Positions 17,356 through 26,021 of a stretch of 64,000 nt of DNA are shown here, one piece after another; positions within the stretch are counted from its first letter, which is position 1, and the number at the start of each line of letters is the position of its first letter. The notes beneath the pieces were generated by a model, which was not told where the DNA came from, made no database searches, and saw nothing but the letters and a program-made list of their open reading frames with translations. Source of the stretch: SSC3 sp963769585 (lineage in GTDB: Bacteria; Actinomycetota; Actinomycetes; Propionibacteriales; Nocardioidaceae); contig CAVYMJ010000001.1 of the NCBI GenBank assembly GCA_963769585.1, positions 248,001-312,000 of the forward strand, in the 5' to 3' direction. The translations under genes were made by a program, and so were the position numbers.

Positions 17356-18420
17356 TTAGCGGAGCTCAGGTTCGGCTTCGACGTACTCCACTGGCACCTG
17401 CGAGGTGCTGGTTGTCGGATGCGAGCTCTTGCCGTGCCTCTCGAACTTCTGGCCGGTCGCAAGCCCTCCGAGGTACACCGCGACGACCGCGATCAGGCAG
17501 CCGGCGACACTGTCGGCGATGTAGTGCCAGCCGAAGTAGATCGTGGCCACGAACGTCAGGGCGAAGAAGGTCCACAGGAACCAGCGGATGATGGCGTGCC
17601 GCACGGTGTAGTGCGCTACCAACGCCATACAGAGCACGATCGCGCAGTGCAGCGAGGCGAACCCGGCAACGCTTTGCACACCGTCCGCGAACGGGTTGAA
17701 GTGCTGGCTGTAGCGGCCGTTCCACAGCGCGTTGATCAGATCCGTGACCCCGGTGCGCTCGAGGTCGGCGTACAGCCAGGGGTAGTAGAAGCCTGGTCCG
17801 AGCGAAGGAATCGCGTAGTAGCTCGCCGTGCCCAGAGTCCAGCACAGGCAGTTGGCCGTGACGTACCAGTAGCCGTAGGTGACGTTCCTCGACCACACCA
17901 GCCAGACCACGATGGACAGTGGAGCCACCGGTAGGAACAGCAGGTAGACGAAGGCCAGCACGTGCGCTGAGAAGGTCTCGCCCATCACGTTGTGCAGCAC
18001 CACGGCCGGCTCGCTGCCGAAGAACAGCCACCGGTCGAGGTCATGAAGCATCGAGTCCTTGGTGTCCTCGTGGAAGATCAACAAGCCGTTCTTGAGGTTG
18101 CGGTAGCTGACGTAGGTCACGTAGAAGGCCGTGATGCCGATCGCGACGACCGCGACCCGCTCCGGGGTCCAGTGCTCCTTGACCAGGATGCGAGCCTCCG
18201 TGCGCACATCTCGGAACCGCCCGCGAGAGCGCCATAAGGATCTGGGCACGATGTCGAGCACGAAGGCACCCAGCACCATCGCCGGCAGCCGAACCCACGC
18301 CGGACCGAGAAAGCCGTCCGGGTCCCGCAGCGGTTCCCCGGTCGCCTTGCCGGTGATGAAGGCGACCACACCCATACCGAGGGCGACCCCCACCACAAGC
18401 CCGTACGCCCGTCTGCTCAC
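17356..18420 (-). CDS. PAP2-superfamily integral membrane phosphatase / Aur1-like protein
   Basis: A 354-residue polytopic membrane protein with a PAP2 (Aur1-like) C-terminal half. The phosphatase motifs appear as SLHC near residues 256-259 and GWHYIADS near 297-304, matching the SxH and GxHxxxD signature of lipid phosphatases and inositol-phosphoceramide synthases. At least six hydrophobic segments are visible. It probably transfers or removes a phosphate head group on a lipid at the membrane surface. The GTG start is preceded by TAGAAT 8 nt upstream, so it may be leaderless. The downstream 735 bp hold no gene. Confidence 0.8.
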   Translation of the reverse strand: MSRRAYGLVVGVALGMGVVAFITGKATGEPLRDPDGFLGPAWVRLPAMVLGAFVLDIVPRSLWRSRGRFRDVRTEARILVKEHWTPERVAVVAIGITAFYVTYVSYRNLKNGLLIFHEDTKDSMLHDLDRWLFFGSEPAVVLHNVMGETFSAHVLAFVYLLFLPVAPLSIVVWLVWSRNVTYGYWYVTANCLCWTLGTASYYAIPSLGPGFYYPWLYADLERTGVTDLINALWNGRYSQHFNPFADGVQSVAGFASLHCAIVLCMALVAHYTVRHAIIRWFLWTFFALTFVATIYFGWHYIADSVAGCLIAVVAVYLGGLATGQKFERHGKSSHPTTSTSQVPVEYVEAEPELR

Positions 18421-18486
18421 GAGAACCGATTCTAGGGTGCGCCGACAACCGCCCCTCGGGGGTGCTCGCTCACGATGTAAGCGGCT

Positions 18487-19473
18487 TCACGGCAGTGGAG
18501 CTGTGCGCGCCAGATCGATGGCCAGCTCGACGCTCTCCCCCACGGGAACCGCCAACGGAACGTCGGCCACCGCATCCAGTGCGCCGAAGCCATCGACCTC
18601 GACCACCAGCCGTGTGAGCTCCGGGGTCACCCGCGCTTCGGTCACCACTCCCCGAAGAGGCCCGCCTGGTTGCACGCGCAGCGCAGACCGCCGCAACGCG
18701 ACAGCCCGGCCTTGTTGGGCTCCCGCCAGCCGGAGGAGTCGGTCGGCTCGGTCGCCCTCCAGGACGGTTGCGTACCCGAGGAACCTCGCCGCCTCGGCGT
18801 CAGCGGGCGCTGACCACACCTGGTCCAGCGTGCCCTCCTGGACCAGGCGGCCCGCGCGCATCAGCGCCATCCGACCCGCCACGGCGAAGGCCTCGTCGTG
18901 GTCGTGGGTGACCAGCAGCGCCGTCGTGCCGGCTGCGAGCAGGATCTCCCGGAGCTCCTCTGCCAGCCGCTCGCGCAGCGTGCGGTCCAGTGCGGAGAGC
19001 GGCTCGTCGAGCAGCAACAGCCGCGGACGTACGGCGAGCGCGCGAGCCAGGGCCACCCGCTGCCGTTCACCTCCCGACAGGGTGGCTGGCCGCCGCTGCC
19101 CGTAGCCGGTCAGCCCGACCAGCTCGAGAAGTTCCGCAGTGCGAGCGGAGATGGCCTTGCGTGACTCATGGCGCAACCGCAGCGGGTAGCCGACGTTGCC
19201 GGCCACCGTCTGGTGCTCGAAGAGCTGTCCGTCCTGGAACATCAGCGCGAAACCCCGCCGATGCGTCGGCACCCCGGCCAGGTCCTCGCCGTCGTACGCG
19301 ACCGAGCCGGAGGTGAGCTGCTCCAGCCCGGCGACAGCGCGCAACAGGGTGGACTTCCCACAGCCCGAAGGGCCGAGCACGGCCAGCACCTGACCTGTCT
19401 GCAGGGACAGCGTGACGTCGTCGACGGCGACGGTCGCCCCGAAGCGCACAGTGAGGTGGTCGACGGAAAGCAC
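18487..19473 (-). CDS. thiQ: thiamine ABC transporter, ATP-binding protein
   Basis: A 328-residue ABC ATPase with Walker A GPSGCGKST (about residues 34-42), signature LSGGERQ and Walker B LLLLDEP. A C-terminal regulatory extension of about 100 residues has a TOBE-like beta pattern. It drives the ThiP permease. The GTG at 19473, one base after the thiP stop, is preferred because homology starts at VLSVDHLTVRFG; a start 45 bases upstream would overlap thiP. Substrate assignment rests on operon order and the upstream TPP riboswitch. By sequence alone it could be an iron or spermidine importer ATPase. Confidence 0.85.
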   Translation of the reverse strand: MLSVDHLTVRFGATVAVDDVTLSLQTGQVLAVLGPSGCGKSTLLRAVAGLEQLTSGSVAYDGEDLAGVPTHRRGFALMFQDGQLFEHQTVAGNVGYPLRLRHESRKAISARTAELLELVGLTGYGQRRPATLSGGERQRVALARALAVRPRLLLLDEPLSALDRTLRERLAEELREILLAAGTTALLVTHDHDEAFAVAGRMALMRAGRLVQEGTLDQVWSAPADAEAARFLGYATVLEGDRADRLLRLAGAQQGRAVALRRSALRVQPGGPLRGVVTEARVTPELTRLVVEVDGFGALDAVADVPLAVPVGESVELAIDLARTAPLP

Positions 19474-19474
19474 G

Positions 19475-21112
19475 TCAGAAGGCTCCCATCGAACCGACGC
19501 GGAGGCGCTCGACGACACCCATCACCAGAACCGTCACCCCGGCAAGGACCACGGAGGCCGCCAGGGCCATCCCGAAGTTGTCCGCACCGGGACGACTGAT
19601 CAGGTGGAAGACCACCACCGGAAGCGTCGGGAAGTCCGGCCGGGCCAGGAAGCTCGTCGCGCCGAACTCGCCCAGCGAGACAGCGAACGCGAAGCCGGTA
19701 CCGGCCAGCAACGGCCGCCAGACCAGCGGCGCGTCAACCGTCGCAAGCACGCGCAGCGGACCCGCTCCCAACGACGCCGCGGCCTGCCGCTGCCGGTCGT
19801 CGATGCCGCGAAGGACCGGTGCGATGGTTCGCACCACGAGCGGTAACGCCACCATCGCCTGGGCTATCGGCACCAGCAGGGCGGAGCCGCGAAGGTCCAG
19901 GGGGGGTCGGTCCAAGGTGATCAGGAACCCGAAGCCGACGGTCACGGCCGAGACCCCAAGCGGCAGCATGAAGACCGCGTCGAGGGCACTGAGCGCCCGT
20001 CGTTCGGAGCTTCCCCTGGGCACCCGGGAGACGACCACCGAGACGACCAGGCCGAGCCCCACCGCTAGCAGCGTGGCGTCGACCGCGATCCGCAGGGAGT
20101 TGAGCAGAGCCTGTGTCACCGGCACCAGGAGCGCGGTGCCTTCGCCGACCGAGCCGAGGTTGCGGTAGTTCGCCAGCGACCAGCCCCCGTCGACGGTCAG
20201 GGATCTGGCGACCAGCGTGACGATCGGCGCGGCCAGGAACACCAGGACGGCCAGGGTCACGGTGAGCAGGGGAAGGTCCCTTCGGCTGGGTCGCCGTGCC
20301 ACGACCGCCTCCCGTGCTGCGCGAGTGCTCTTGGCGCGCGAGGTGAGGAACAGCAGCGTCGCGACCACCAGCAGCTGCAGGATCGAGAGCGCGGCGGCAG
20401 CCGGCAGGTCCAGGTACTGCGTGGTGAGCAGGTAGATCTCGGTCTCGACCGTGGCATAGCGCAGGCCGCCAAGGGTGAGGACGACCCCGAAAGCGGTGGC
20501 GCAGAAGAGGAAGACGACGCTCGTCGCGGAGAGGATCGCTGGTCGCAGCGCGGGCAGCGTCACCGTGCGGAACACCTGCAGCGGAGTGGCGCCCAGGGCT
20601 GAGGCGGCTTCCTCCGGGCGGCGGTCGAGCCCTCCCCACACCCCGCCGACCGTGCGCACCACGACCGTGATGTTGAAGAAGGCGAGCGCTGCGATGATCG
20701 CGGCCGGCGTACCGTCCAGGCCCCACGCGCCGAGCGGGCCCGACTCCGCCAGGAGGGTCCGGAAGGCCACACCGACGACAACGGTCGGGAGCACGAAAGG
20801 CAGTGACACCAGCGCTCGAAGCAGCTGTCTGCCGGGGAATGTGAGCCGGTAGAGGACGTAGCTGACGGGGACGCCCAACACGACCGTGACCGCGGTGGCC
20901 AAGGTGGCGGACCAGAGCGTGAACCAGAGCACTCGATGCACCCGGGGACGCGCCAGCACGTCCAGTACGCCGCCGGGGTCGAACTGGCCGCCGGGCCAGA
21001 GCCCGCGAGCGACCATCCCGGACACCGGCAGTACGAAGAAGACTGCGAGCACGGCGAGCGGGACCGCCGCGAGAGCAGCGACCCCCGCCCGGTTCCGCGC
21101 GCGACCGCTCAT
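19475..21112 (-). CDS. thiP: thiamine ABC transporter, fused permease
   Basis: A 545-residue membrane protein with two homologous permease halves, about 12 hydrophobic helices in all. EAA-loop sequences appear twice (EEAASALGATPLQVFRTVTLP and QRQAAASLGAGPLRVLATVD), as expected for the fused ThiP/FbpB type. It forms the channel for the substrate delivered by ThiB. The ATG at 21112 overlaps the thiB stop by 4 bp; the longer frame runs into thiB. Operon order thiB-thiP-thiQ is the classical one. Confidence 0.88.
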   Translation of the reverse strand: MSGRARNRAGVAALAAVPLAVLAVFFVLPVSGMVARGLWPGGQFDPGGVLDVLARPRVHRVLWFTLWSATLATAVTVVLGVPVSYVLYRLTFPGRQLLRALVSLPFVLPTVVVGVAFRTLLAESGPLGAWGLDGTPAAIIAALAFFNITVVVRTVGGVWGGLDRRPEEAASALGATPLQVFRTVTLPALRPAILSATSVVFLFCATAFGVVLTLGGLRYATVETEIYLLTTQYLDLPAAAALSILQLLVVATLLFLTSRAKSTRAAREAVVARRPSRRDLPLLTVTLAVLVFLAAPIVTLVARSLTVDGGWSLANYRNLGSVGEGTALLVPVTQALLNSLRIAVDATLLAVGLGLVVSVVVSRVPRGSSERRALSALDAVFMLPLGVSAVTVGFGFLITLDRPPLDLRGSALLVPIAQAMVALPLVVRTIAPVLRGIDDRQRQAAASLGAGPLRVLATVDAPLVWRPLLAGTGFAFAVSLGEFGATSFLARPDFPTLPVVVFHLISRPGADNFGMALAASVVLAGVTVLVMGVVERLRVGSMGAF

Positions 21113-22137
21113 CGGGTGGTGAGGTCGCCCCACTCGGTGAGCCACTGCTTGCGCATGTCCGCGATGTCGTCGGGGTCGACGGTGATCGGCTTGGTCGTCG
21201 GCGTGGCCCACTTGGCCCAGAGGTCAGGCAGCGTGGCCTTCGGGTTCACCGGGAAGACGTACATGTTCTCCGGCAGCGACTCCTGGAACGGCTTGCTCAC
21301 CAGGAAGTCGACGAAGGCCTGTGCACCCTCGGGGTTCTTCGCGCCGGACAGCACGCCGGCGTACTCGACCTGGCGGAAACAGGTGTCGAGCAGTGCGCTG
21401 GTGGTGGGCTTCTTTCCGCCCGGCGGGATGGTGAACGGCGGCGACGAGCTGTAGGAGAGCACGATCGGCCTGCTCCCATTGCCGCCGCCGGCGGTGAAGT
21501 CGACGGTGTAGGCGTCGGTCCAGCCGCTGGTCAGCTTGGCGCCGTTGGCCATCAGCTCCTTCCAGTAGCCCTTCCAGCCGGCCTTGCCGAACTTTCCGAT
21601 GGTCGCGAGCAGGAAGGCGAAGCCCGGCGAGCTCGAGGCGGCCCCTGGCGCCACGAAGAGGTCCTTGTAGTCGGGCTTGATGAGGTCGTCCAGAGTCCTC
21701 GGCGGACGCAGGCCCTCGATATCGAACCAGGCATCGTCGATGTTGACGCAGACGTCTCCCCAGTCGACCGGGGTGAGCTCATCGCCGAGGTCGAACTCGC
21801 CTGTCGGCAGGTCGCCCGAGCGGTACTTCGCGAAGACACCCTCGTCGAGGGCGCGCGTCGCGAACGTGTTGTCCACGCCGTACGCCGCGTCCGCGATCGG
21901 GTTGTCCACGGTGAGGACGAGCTTGTTGGTCAGCTGCCCGGCGTCTCCGCTGGGCACGATCGTCACGTCGTACCCGCTCTCAGCCTCGAACTGGGCGACC
22001 AGCGCGTCGGGCGCTGCCCACGAGTCGTGGGTAGCGACCACGACCCGCCTGGGGTCAGCCTGGTCCGGCTCGGTGTCACTCACTGCGCAACCGGTCAGGG
22101 CGACCGCTGCGACCAGAAGGGAGGCAGTTCGCCTCAT
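21109..22137 (-). CDS. thiB: thiamine-binding lipoprotein of ABC transporter
   Basis: A 342-residue substrate-binding protein. It has a lipoprotein signal peptide with lipobox LTGC, placing the mature protein on the outer face of the membrane. The body is a type II periplasmic-binding fold with VVVATHDSWAAPDALVAQFEAE, SGDAGQLTNKLVLT and GVDNTFATRALDEGV, characteristic of the ThiB family. The ATG at 22137 is preferred because GGGAG lies about 6 nt upstream; another ATG 6 bases upstream would be too close. The TPP riboswitch 50 bp upstream supports thiamine or its phosphates as ligand. Confidence 0.9.
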   Translation of the reverse strand: MRRTASLLVAAVALTGCAVSDTEPDQADPRRVVVATHDSWAAPDALVAQFEAESGYDVTIVPSGDAGQLTNKLVLTVDNPIADAAYGVDNTFATRALDEGVFAKYRSGDLPTGEFDLGDELTPVDWGDVCVNIDDAWFDIEGLRPPRTLDDLIKPDYKDLFVAPGAASSSPGFAFLLATIGKFGKAGWKGYWKELMANGAKLTSGWTDAYTVDFTAGGGNGSRPIVLSYSSSPPFTIPPGGKKPTTSALLDTCFRQVEYAGVLSGAKNPEGAQAFVDFLVSKPFQESLPENMYVFPVNPKATLPDLWAKWATPTTKPITVDPDDIADMRKQWLTEWGDLTTR

Positions 22138-22189
22138 GTGCATCTCCCGATGTGTCTGGGAGGGTCCCGCTCGCGCGAGAAGAGCTCGA

Positions 22190-22273
22190 CTTCCTTCGCC
22201 GGTGCTAACCGGAATCAGGTTCGAGGGTCTGCGGCCGCTCCGCACTCTCAGCGCCCGGTGGCGCTCCCCTGTC
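22190..22273 (-). promoter_or_regulatory. TPP (thi-box) riboswitch
   Basis: The minus strand reads GGGGAGCGCC, then GGGCGCTGAGAGTGCGGAG, then ACCCTCGAACCTGATTCCG and GTTAGCACCGGCGAAGGAAG. These are the conserved thi-box segments in order: P2/J3-2 CUGAGA, and ACCUGAU followed by GxUAxxxCCGGCGxAGGGA. It controls thiBPQ, repressing when thiamine pyrophosphate is abundant. A TAGCCT -10 on the minus strand lies at 22285-22290, so transcription starts just before the aptamer. In actinobacteria such switches usually act on translation; no terminator was found between it and thiB. Confidence 0.93.
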
Positions 22274-22295
22274 GTTCGGCTCCCAGGCTAGCCTG

Positions 22296-22335
22296 CCCCA
22301 GCCCAGTCCCCAGCCCAGGCCCCAGCCCAGCCCCC
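22296..22335. repeat. 12-bp tandem repeat, three copies
   Basis: The unit CCCCAGCCCAG plus one variable base repeats at 22296-22307, 22308-22319 and 22320-22331, followed by CCCC. It lies between the sigma-factor stop and the thiBPQ promoter. Copy number may vary between strains by slippage. Confidence 0.8.
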
Positions 22336-22339
22336 GGCC

Positions 22340-23218
22340 TCAGCCTCGACTCACCTGGAAAGGCGCGGTTCCGCTGTTCAGCTTGTCGGGGTTGCGCACG
22401 ATGTAGATCTCGGTGACCTTGCCGTCGGCCACAGCGACACTTCCGACAGCATCAAGCAGACCGCCTTGGTACAGGAACACGGCCGGGCCGCCGTTGGCCG
22501 TACCCCACTCGGCGGTGGCATCGGTCGTCCGAGCCATCACACCCAGGAGCCAGCGCGCCACCTTCGCGGCACCGTGGACCGGACGCAGCGCGGCCTGCTT
22601 CTTTCCACCGCCGTCGGTAAGCAGGACGACGTCGGGGGCCATCAGGTCCATCAGCGGCTGCAGCTCACCGGAGGACGCGGCAAGGAAGAACCGAGCCGCT
22701 ACCTGCTCGTGGTCCGCCGTCCTGTCGACCCGAGGGCGGCGCGCCTGAACGTGCTTGTTCGCCCGGGAGGCAAGCTGCCGGACAGCCACAGGGGTGCGCG
22801 CGGTCGCCTCGGCGATCTCGTCGTACTCGAAGCCGAAGACCTCGCGCAGGACGAAGACGGCCCGCTCCAGCGGAGTCAGCGTCTCCAGCACCACGAGCAT
22901 CGCGAACGAGACCGACTCCGCCAGCTCGACGTCGTCGGCGACGTCGGGAGTGGTCACCAGTGGTTCTGGCAGCCACGGCCCGACGTACGCCTCGCGCTGG
23001 CGCTTCACCGTACGGAGCCGGTTGAGGGACTGACGGGTCACGATGCGGACCAGGTACGCCCGCGGGTCCCTGACCTCGTCGGTGGGCACGTCGGCCCAGC
23101 GCAGGTAGGACTCCTGCACCACGTCCTCGGCGTCCGCCGTACTCCCGAGCAGCTCGTAGGCGATCGTGAACAGGAGTCCGCGATGCTTCTCGAACTCCTC
23201 GACGCCGGCATCGCTCAT
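22340..23218 (-). CDS. ECF41-family sigma factor with SnoaL-like C-terminal domain
   Basis: A 292-residue sigma factor: region 2 at about residues 10-75, region 4 at about 110-160, then a SnoaL/NTF2-like extension of about 130 residues. The three ECF41 signatures are all present: WLPEP (82-86) in the linker, DGGGK (202-206) and NPDKL (276-280) in the extension. In ECF41 the C-terminal domain replaces an anti-sigma factor and both activates and inhibits the protein. The ATG at 23218 overlaps the stop of the CMD-family gene by 4 bp; the sequence further upstream is not needed. An ECF41-type promoter precedes the two-gene operon, implying autoregulation. Confidence 0.92.
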   Translation of the reverse strand: MSDAGVEEFEKHRGLLFTIAYELLGSTADAEDVVQESYLRWADVPTDEVRDPRAYLVRIVTRQSLNRLRTVKRQREAYVGPWLPEPLVTTPDVADDVELAESVSFAMLVVLETLTPLERAVFVLREVFGFEYDEIAEATARTPVAVRQLASRANKHVQARRPRVDRTADHEQVAARFFLAASSGELQPLMDLMAPDVVLLTDGGGKKQAALRPVHGAAKVARWLLGVMARTTDATAEWGTANGGPAVFLYQGGLLDAVGSVAVADGKVTEIYIVRNPDKLNSGTAPFQVSRG

Positions 23219-23802
23219 AGGTCGCACGTGTCCTTGAAGCCCTGGCTCTTGAGGCCGAGGGCAGCGTTGAAGCGGGACCGCTCGTTCTCCACGGCCACCA
23301 TCATGGTCAGTTCCACGAAGGCGGCTTCACCCAGGTCGCGGCGCAGCGCTGCTGCCAGCTCGTCGGTGACCGTCATCGGAGTCACGGTCATGGCTTCGGC
23401 GTACTCCAGCACCCGCTGCTCGACCGGCGTGAAGAGCTCGGTGTGGTCGCGCCAGACCGGTACCTTCTCGAGCTTGCTGCCGTCGTGGCCGCGGCTGTGC
23501 GCGACGTAGTAGCCGAAGTCAACGCACCAGGTGCAGCCGACGACTACCGCGCTGGCGAGCTGTGCCAGGTCCTTCAGGTCCTGGTCGAGAGCGTCCCACT
23601 TCTCGACCTTCCTCTCGAACCCGAGCACGCCCCACATCACCGGGCGGTTGTGCAGCAGGGCGAGACCGTTGTCGAGCACGTCGCCGTACGTGCGGCGCAT
23701 CCACCACGTCATGGCCTTGCCGAAGAGCGTGTCGGGGATCTCCAGCGGCACGCGGGCTGTCGCGCGACGGTCCTGATCTGTGGTGCTCTTTGTCGTCGTC
23801 AT
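23215..23802 (-). CDS. carboxymuconolactone decarboxylase (AhpD-like) family protein, ECF41 partner
   Basis: A 195-residue protein of the CMD/AhpD superfamily with the redox CxxC motif CTWC at about residues 90-93 in VVVGCTWCVDFGYY, followed by the conserved helical core. Such proteins carry out thiol-dependent peroxide or small-molecule redox chemistry. It is the usual C (CMD) type partner gene of ECF41 sigma factors and is probably their main target. The ATG at 23802 is set by GGAGG 6 nt upstream. Its message is translationally coupled to the sigma gene (ATGA). Actual substrate unknown. Confidence 0.85.
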   Translation of the reverse strand: MTTTKSTTDQDRRATARVPLEIPDTLFGKAMTWWMRRTYGDVLDNGLALLHNRPVMWGVLGFERKVEKWDALDQDLKDLAQLASAVVVGCTWCVDFGYYVAHSRGHDGSKLEKVPVWRDHTELFTPVEQRVLEYAEAMTVTPMTVTDELAAALRRDLGEAAFVELTMMVAVENERSRFNAALGLKSQGFKDTCDL

Positions 23803-23821
23803 GGAAGCCTCCGGTGTGCAG

Positions 23822-23837
23822 GTTCCCGGTCGGGAAC
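23822..23837. promoter_or_regulatory. inverted repeat GTTCCCG-N2-CGGGAAC
   Basis: Perfect 7-bp arms lie between the ECF41 promoter and the CMD start codon, in the 5' leader. It may be an operator or a leader hairpin that affects the ribosome-binding site. No regulator family is suggested by the sequence. Confidence 0.3.
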
Positions 23838-23850
23838 GGTCACCCATCAA

Positions 23851-23877
23851 GACACCGGCCGGGTCAGATCTGTGACA
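23851..23877 (-). promoter_or_regulatory. ECF41-type promoter
   Basis: On the minus strand TGTCACA (23871-23877) is followed after 16 bp by TGTC (23851-23854). The published ECF41 consensus is TGTCACA, a 16-17 bp spacer, then CGTC, so the -35 is exact and the -10 differs in one base. It overlaps the stop codon of the upstream metallo-beta-lactamase gene. It should drive the CMD gene and the sigma gene. Confidence 0.75.
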
Positions 23878-24895
23878 TGGCCTGGTAGCAGAAGACATCC
23901 TCTGCGACGGAGCGGTCGAGCCTGCCCTGGACCCAGAGGAGGTCGAGATGGACCAGGGTCTCCATCACCGCCATGCCTGAGTTGAAGATGTCGAGGTCGG
24001 CAAAGCTGCGGTGGTGGCGGGTCCAGGGAAGCACCCTGGCGACGTCGTGCGCCGTGTGCAGGCCAGACTCGACGGCGGCCAGGCAGAGCTCAAGCCGGTG
24101 ATCGTGGTGCGCGATCAGCTCGTCGACGCGCTCGTGGGAGCGCCGGTCGGTGGCGCCGTGGGCAGGAAGCAGCTGCAGGTCCGGCAGGGCGCGTACCTTG
24201 GCCAGCGACGCGAGGAAGTCCTGGAGCGGCTGGGTTCCGACCGTCGCCTCGAACCCGACCGACGGGGTGATCGTCGGAAGTACGTGGTCCCCTGCAAAGA
24301 GCAGACCGGCGGTCTGGTCGGCGAAGACGAAGTGACCCGCGGTGTGACCGGGGGTCGACAGCGCGTCTAGCCGCCGCTCGCCCACGGTGAGGGTCTGGTC
24401 CTCGTCGAGCCACACATCCGGGTACTGCCACAGGTCGAGGTCCAGCGCACTGCCGCTGGTCCACTCGCGCCAGCCCTTGGCGATCTCGGGCGCTCCGCAC
24501 GCCTGGAGCCGGGAGACGAACGGGTCCTGGTCCAGGTCGGAGTGGAGGAGGTCGAGGGTGGCCTTGTCCTTGAGCCCCAGAGCCACGGTCGCGCGGCCGA
24601 ACTCGGAACGGAGCGTGACGGCCTGCGTGTAGTGGTCGCGATGCGCGTGCGTGACCAGGAACGAGGTGATGTCGCGGGGATGGTGCCCGATGGACCGAAG
24701 GGACTCCTGGAGCAGCTTGCGCGAGACGTCCAGGGCCCAGCCCCCGTCGACGCAGGTCAGCCCCTCCTCGGTCTCGATGACGTAGACGTTGATGGCGCGC
24801 AGGCCGTCCATCGGCAGCGGGAGGGGGATCCGGTGGATGCCGTCGGCCACCGGGTAGGCGCCCGGCTCCGTCCAGTCCTGGCCGTCCGTGCTCAT
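23864..24895 (-). CDS. metallo-beta-lactamase-fold hydrolase
   Basis: A 343-residue MBL-fold enzyme. The zinc-binding THAHRDH motif is at about residues 82-88 (HxHxDH), with later ligands in STPGHTAGHFVFAD and LLFAGDHVLP. It belongs to the glyoxalase-II/lactonase-like group, cytosolic, hydrolysing an ester, thioester or lactone. The ATG at 24895 has an AGGG about 9 nt upstream; a GTG three codons earlier is possible. It is the last gene of the KstR-box operon, after the DapB-like gene, and its 3' end carries the ECF41 promoter. Substrate unknown. Confidence 0.82.
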   Translation of the reverse strand: MSTDGQDWTEPGAYPVADGIHRIPLPLPMDGLRAINVYVIETEEGLTCVDGGWALDVSRKLLQESLRSIGHHPRDITSFLVTHAHRDHYTQAVTLRSEFGRATVALGLKDKATLDLLHSDLDQDPFVSRLQACGAPEIAKGWREWTSGSALDLDLWQYPDVWLDEDQTLTVGERRLDALSTPGHTAGHFVFADQTAGLLFAGDHVLPTITPSVGFEATVGTQPLQDFLASLAKVRALPDLQLLPAHGATDRRSHERVDELIAHHDHRLELCLAAVESGLHTAHDVARVLPWTRHHRSFADLDIFNSGMAVMETLVHLDLLWVQGRLDRSVAEDVFCYQAMSQI

Positions 24896-24944
24896 CGCAA
24901 CCACCCTGTTCTGTTGACCGTCACGGACGTGAGGCAGGCACTGG

Positions 24945-26021
24945 TCAGCTGCTGACCAGGCCGCGCCCGGTGACCAGGGGTAGGTCCAGAGCGGTGACGA
25001 GGCCAGGTTTCGCGTTACAGACTGCCTCGACGGAGTTCACCAGGCGCATGGCGGTCACCATCATGCCGGAGTCGTTGTGGTCACCGTGCTCGCCGTGGTG
25101 CAGGAAGTCGACCTTCATGTACGGCTCACCCTGGATCTCCACCCGGTAGATGCCGTCCCCCTCCAGGGGCTTGGGCCAATCCGGCGCCAGGTCCCGGTGG
25201 TTGCGGGTGACATGCTCGAGTACGACGCGCGGCGTACCGTTCACCGTCCCCGCCACGGAGAACCGGACGCCTGCCCGGGTACCTGCGGCGATCGGTCCGG
25301 AGACGGTTTCGATGTCGTAGTCGGCCGATGCGTACTCCACCGACTCCGCCAGCTCGGGGTCGAGCTCCAGCTCGAGCCCGGCCGCGATGATGCGTACGAC
25401 GGATCCCCAAGCCAGGCTGAGGATTCCCGGCTGGAAGATCGGTGGTACCTCGTCCAGTGGCTTCCCGAACCCGAAGAGCTCGCCGTTGACGACAGGCTGG
25501 TAGTACGTCGAGTAGTCCGCGATCTCGGAGACGCGGACCTCGTCGATCCGGTGCGACAGGCTCGTCATCACCAGCGGCAGCAGGTCGTTGGCAAAACCTG
25601 GGTCGATTCCGTTCACATGGAGCGAGGCGTTGCCGCGCTCGCCGGCATCCTGGATCTGCCGCACCTGCTCGGGGCTGAGGACGCCCTCGGGGTACTGCAG
25701 GAAGACCGGCCCGCTGGAGACGACGTTGATCCCGGCCTCGAGGAAGGCGAGCAGGTCCTCGAACGCTTCGAAGGGTCGGTCGTCGGCCATCGCCGTGTGC
25801 ACGATGCAGTCGGGCTTGAGAGCCAGCAGCGCAGCCTTGTCGCTGGTCGCCGTCAGGCCGAGGGTCCGGCCCAGGTCGGCCAGCTCACCGACGTCCTTGC
25901 CGTCCTTGGCCGCGCTGCTGACCCAGACGCCCACGAGCTCGAGCTCGGGTCGAGCCAGGATCCCGGCAACAGCGAGCCGACCCACCGTGCCGGTCGACCA
26001 CTCCACTACACGGATGCTCAT
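24945..26021 (-). CDS. dihydrodipicolinate-reductase-like NAD(P)-dependent dehydrogenase
   Basis: A 358-residue protein with an N-terminal Rossmann fold beginning RVVEWSTGTVGRLAVAGILA and a C-terminal DapB-like domain containing NGIDPGFANDLLPL. It resembles 2,4-diaminopentanoate-dehydrogenase/DapB-like proteins of actinobacterial catabolic clusters rather than true DapB, which is shorter and carries a different catalytic signature. The ATG at 26021 overlaps the SDR stop by 4 bp. Operon context suggests a role in lipid or sterol breakdown, but the reaction is not known. Confidence 0.75.
   Translation of the reverse strand: MSIRVVEWSTGTVGRLAVAGILARPELELVGVWVSSAAKDGKDVGELADLGRTLGLTATSDKAALLALKPDCIVHTAMADDRPFEAFEDLLAFLEAGINVVSSGPVFLQYPEGVLSPEQVRQIQDAGERGNASLHVNGIDPGFANDLLPLVMTSLSHRIDEVRVSEIADYSTYYQPVVNGELFGFGKPLDEVPPIFQPGILSLAWGSVVRIIAAGLELELDPELAESVEYASADYDIETVSGPIAAGTRAGVRFSVAGTVNGTPRVVLEHVTRNHRDLAPDWPKPLEGDGIYRVEIQGEPYMKVDFLHHGEHGDHNDSGMMVTAMRLVNSVEAVCNAKPGLVTALDLPLVTGRGLVSS

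Noticed and set aside
17130..17591. Arg/Ser-rich plus-strand frame
   Set aside because: Overlaps the PAP2 gene antisense, and its composition is that of a shifted GC-rich frame.
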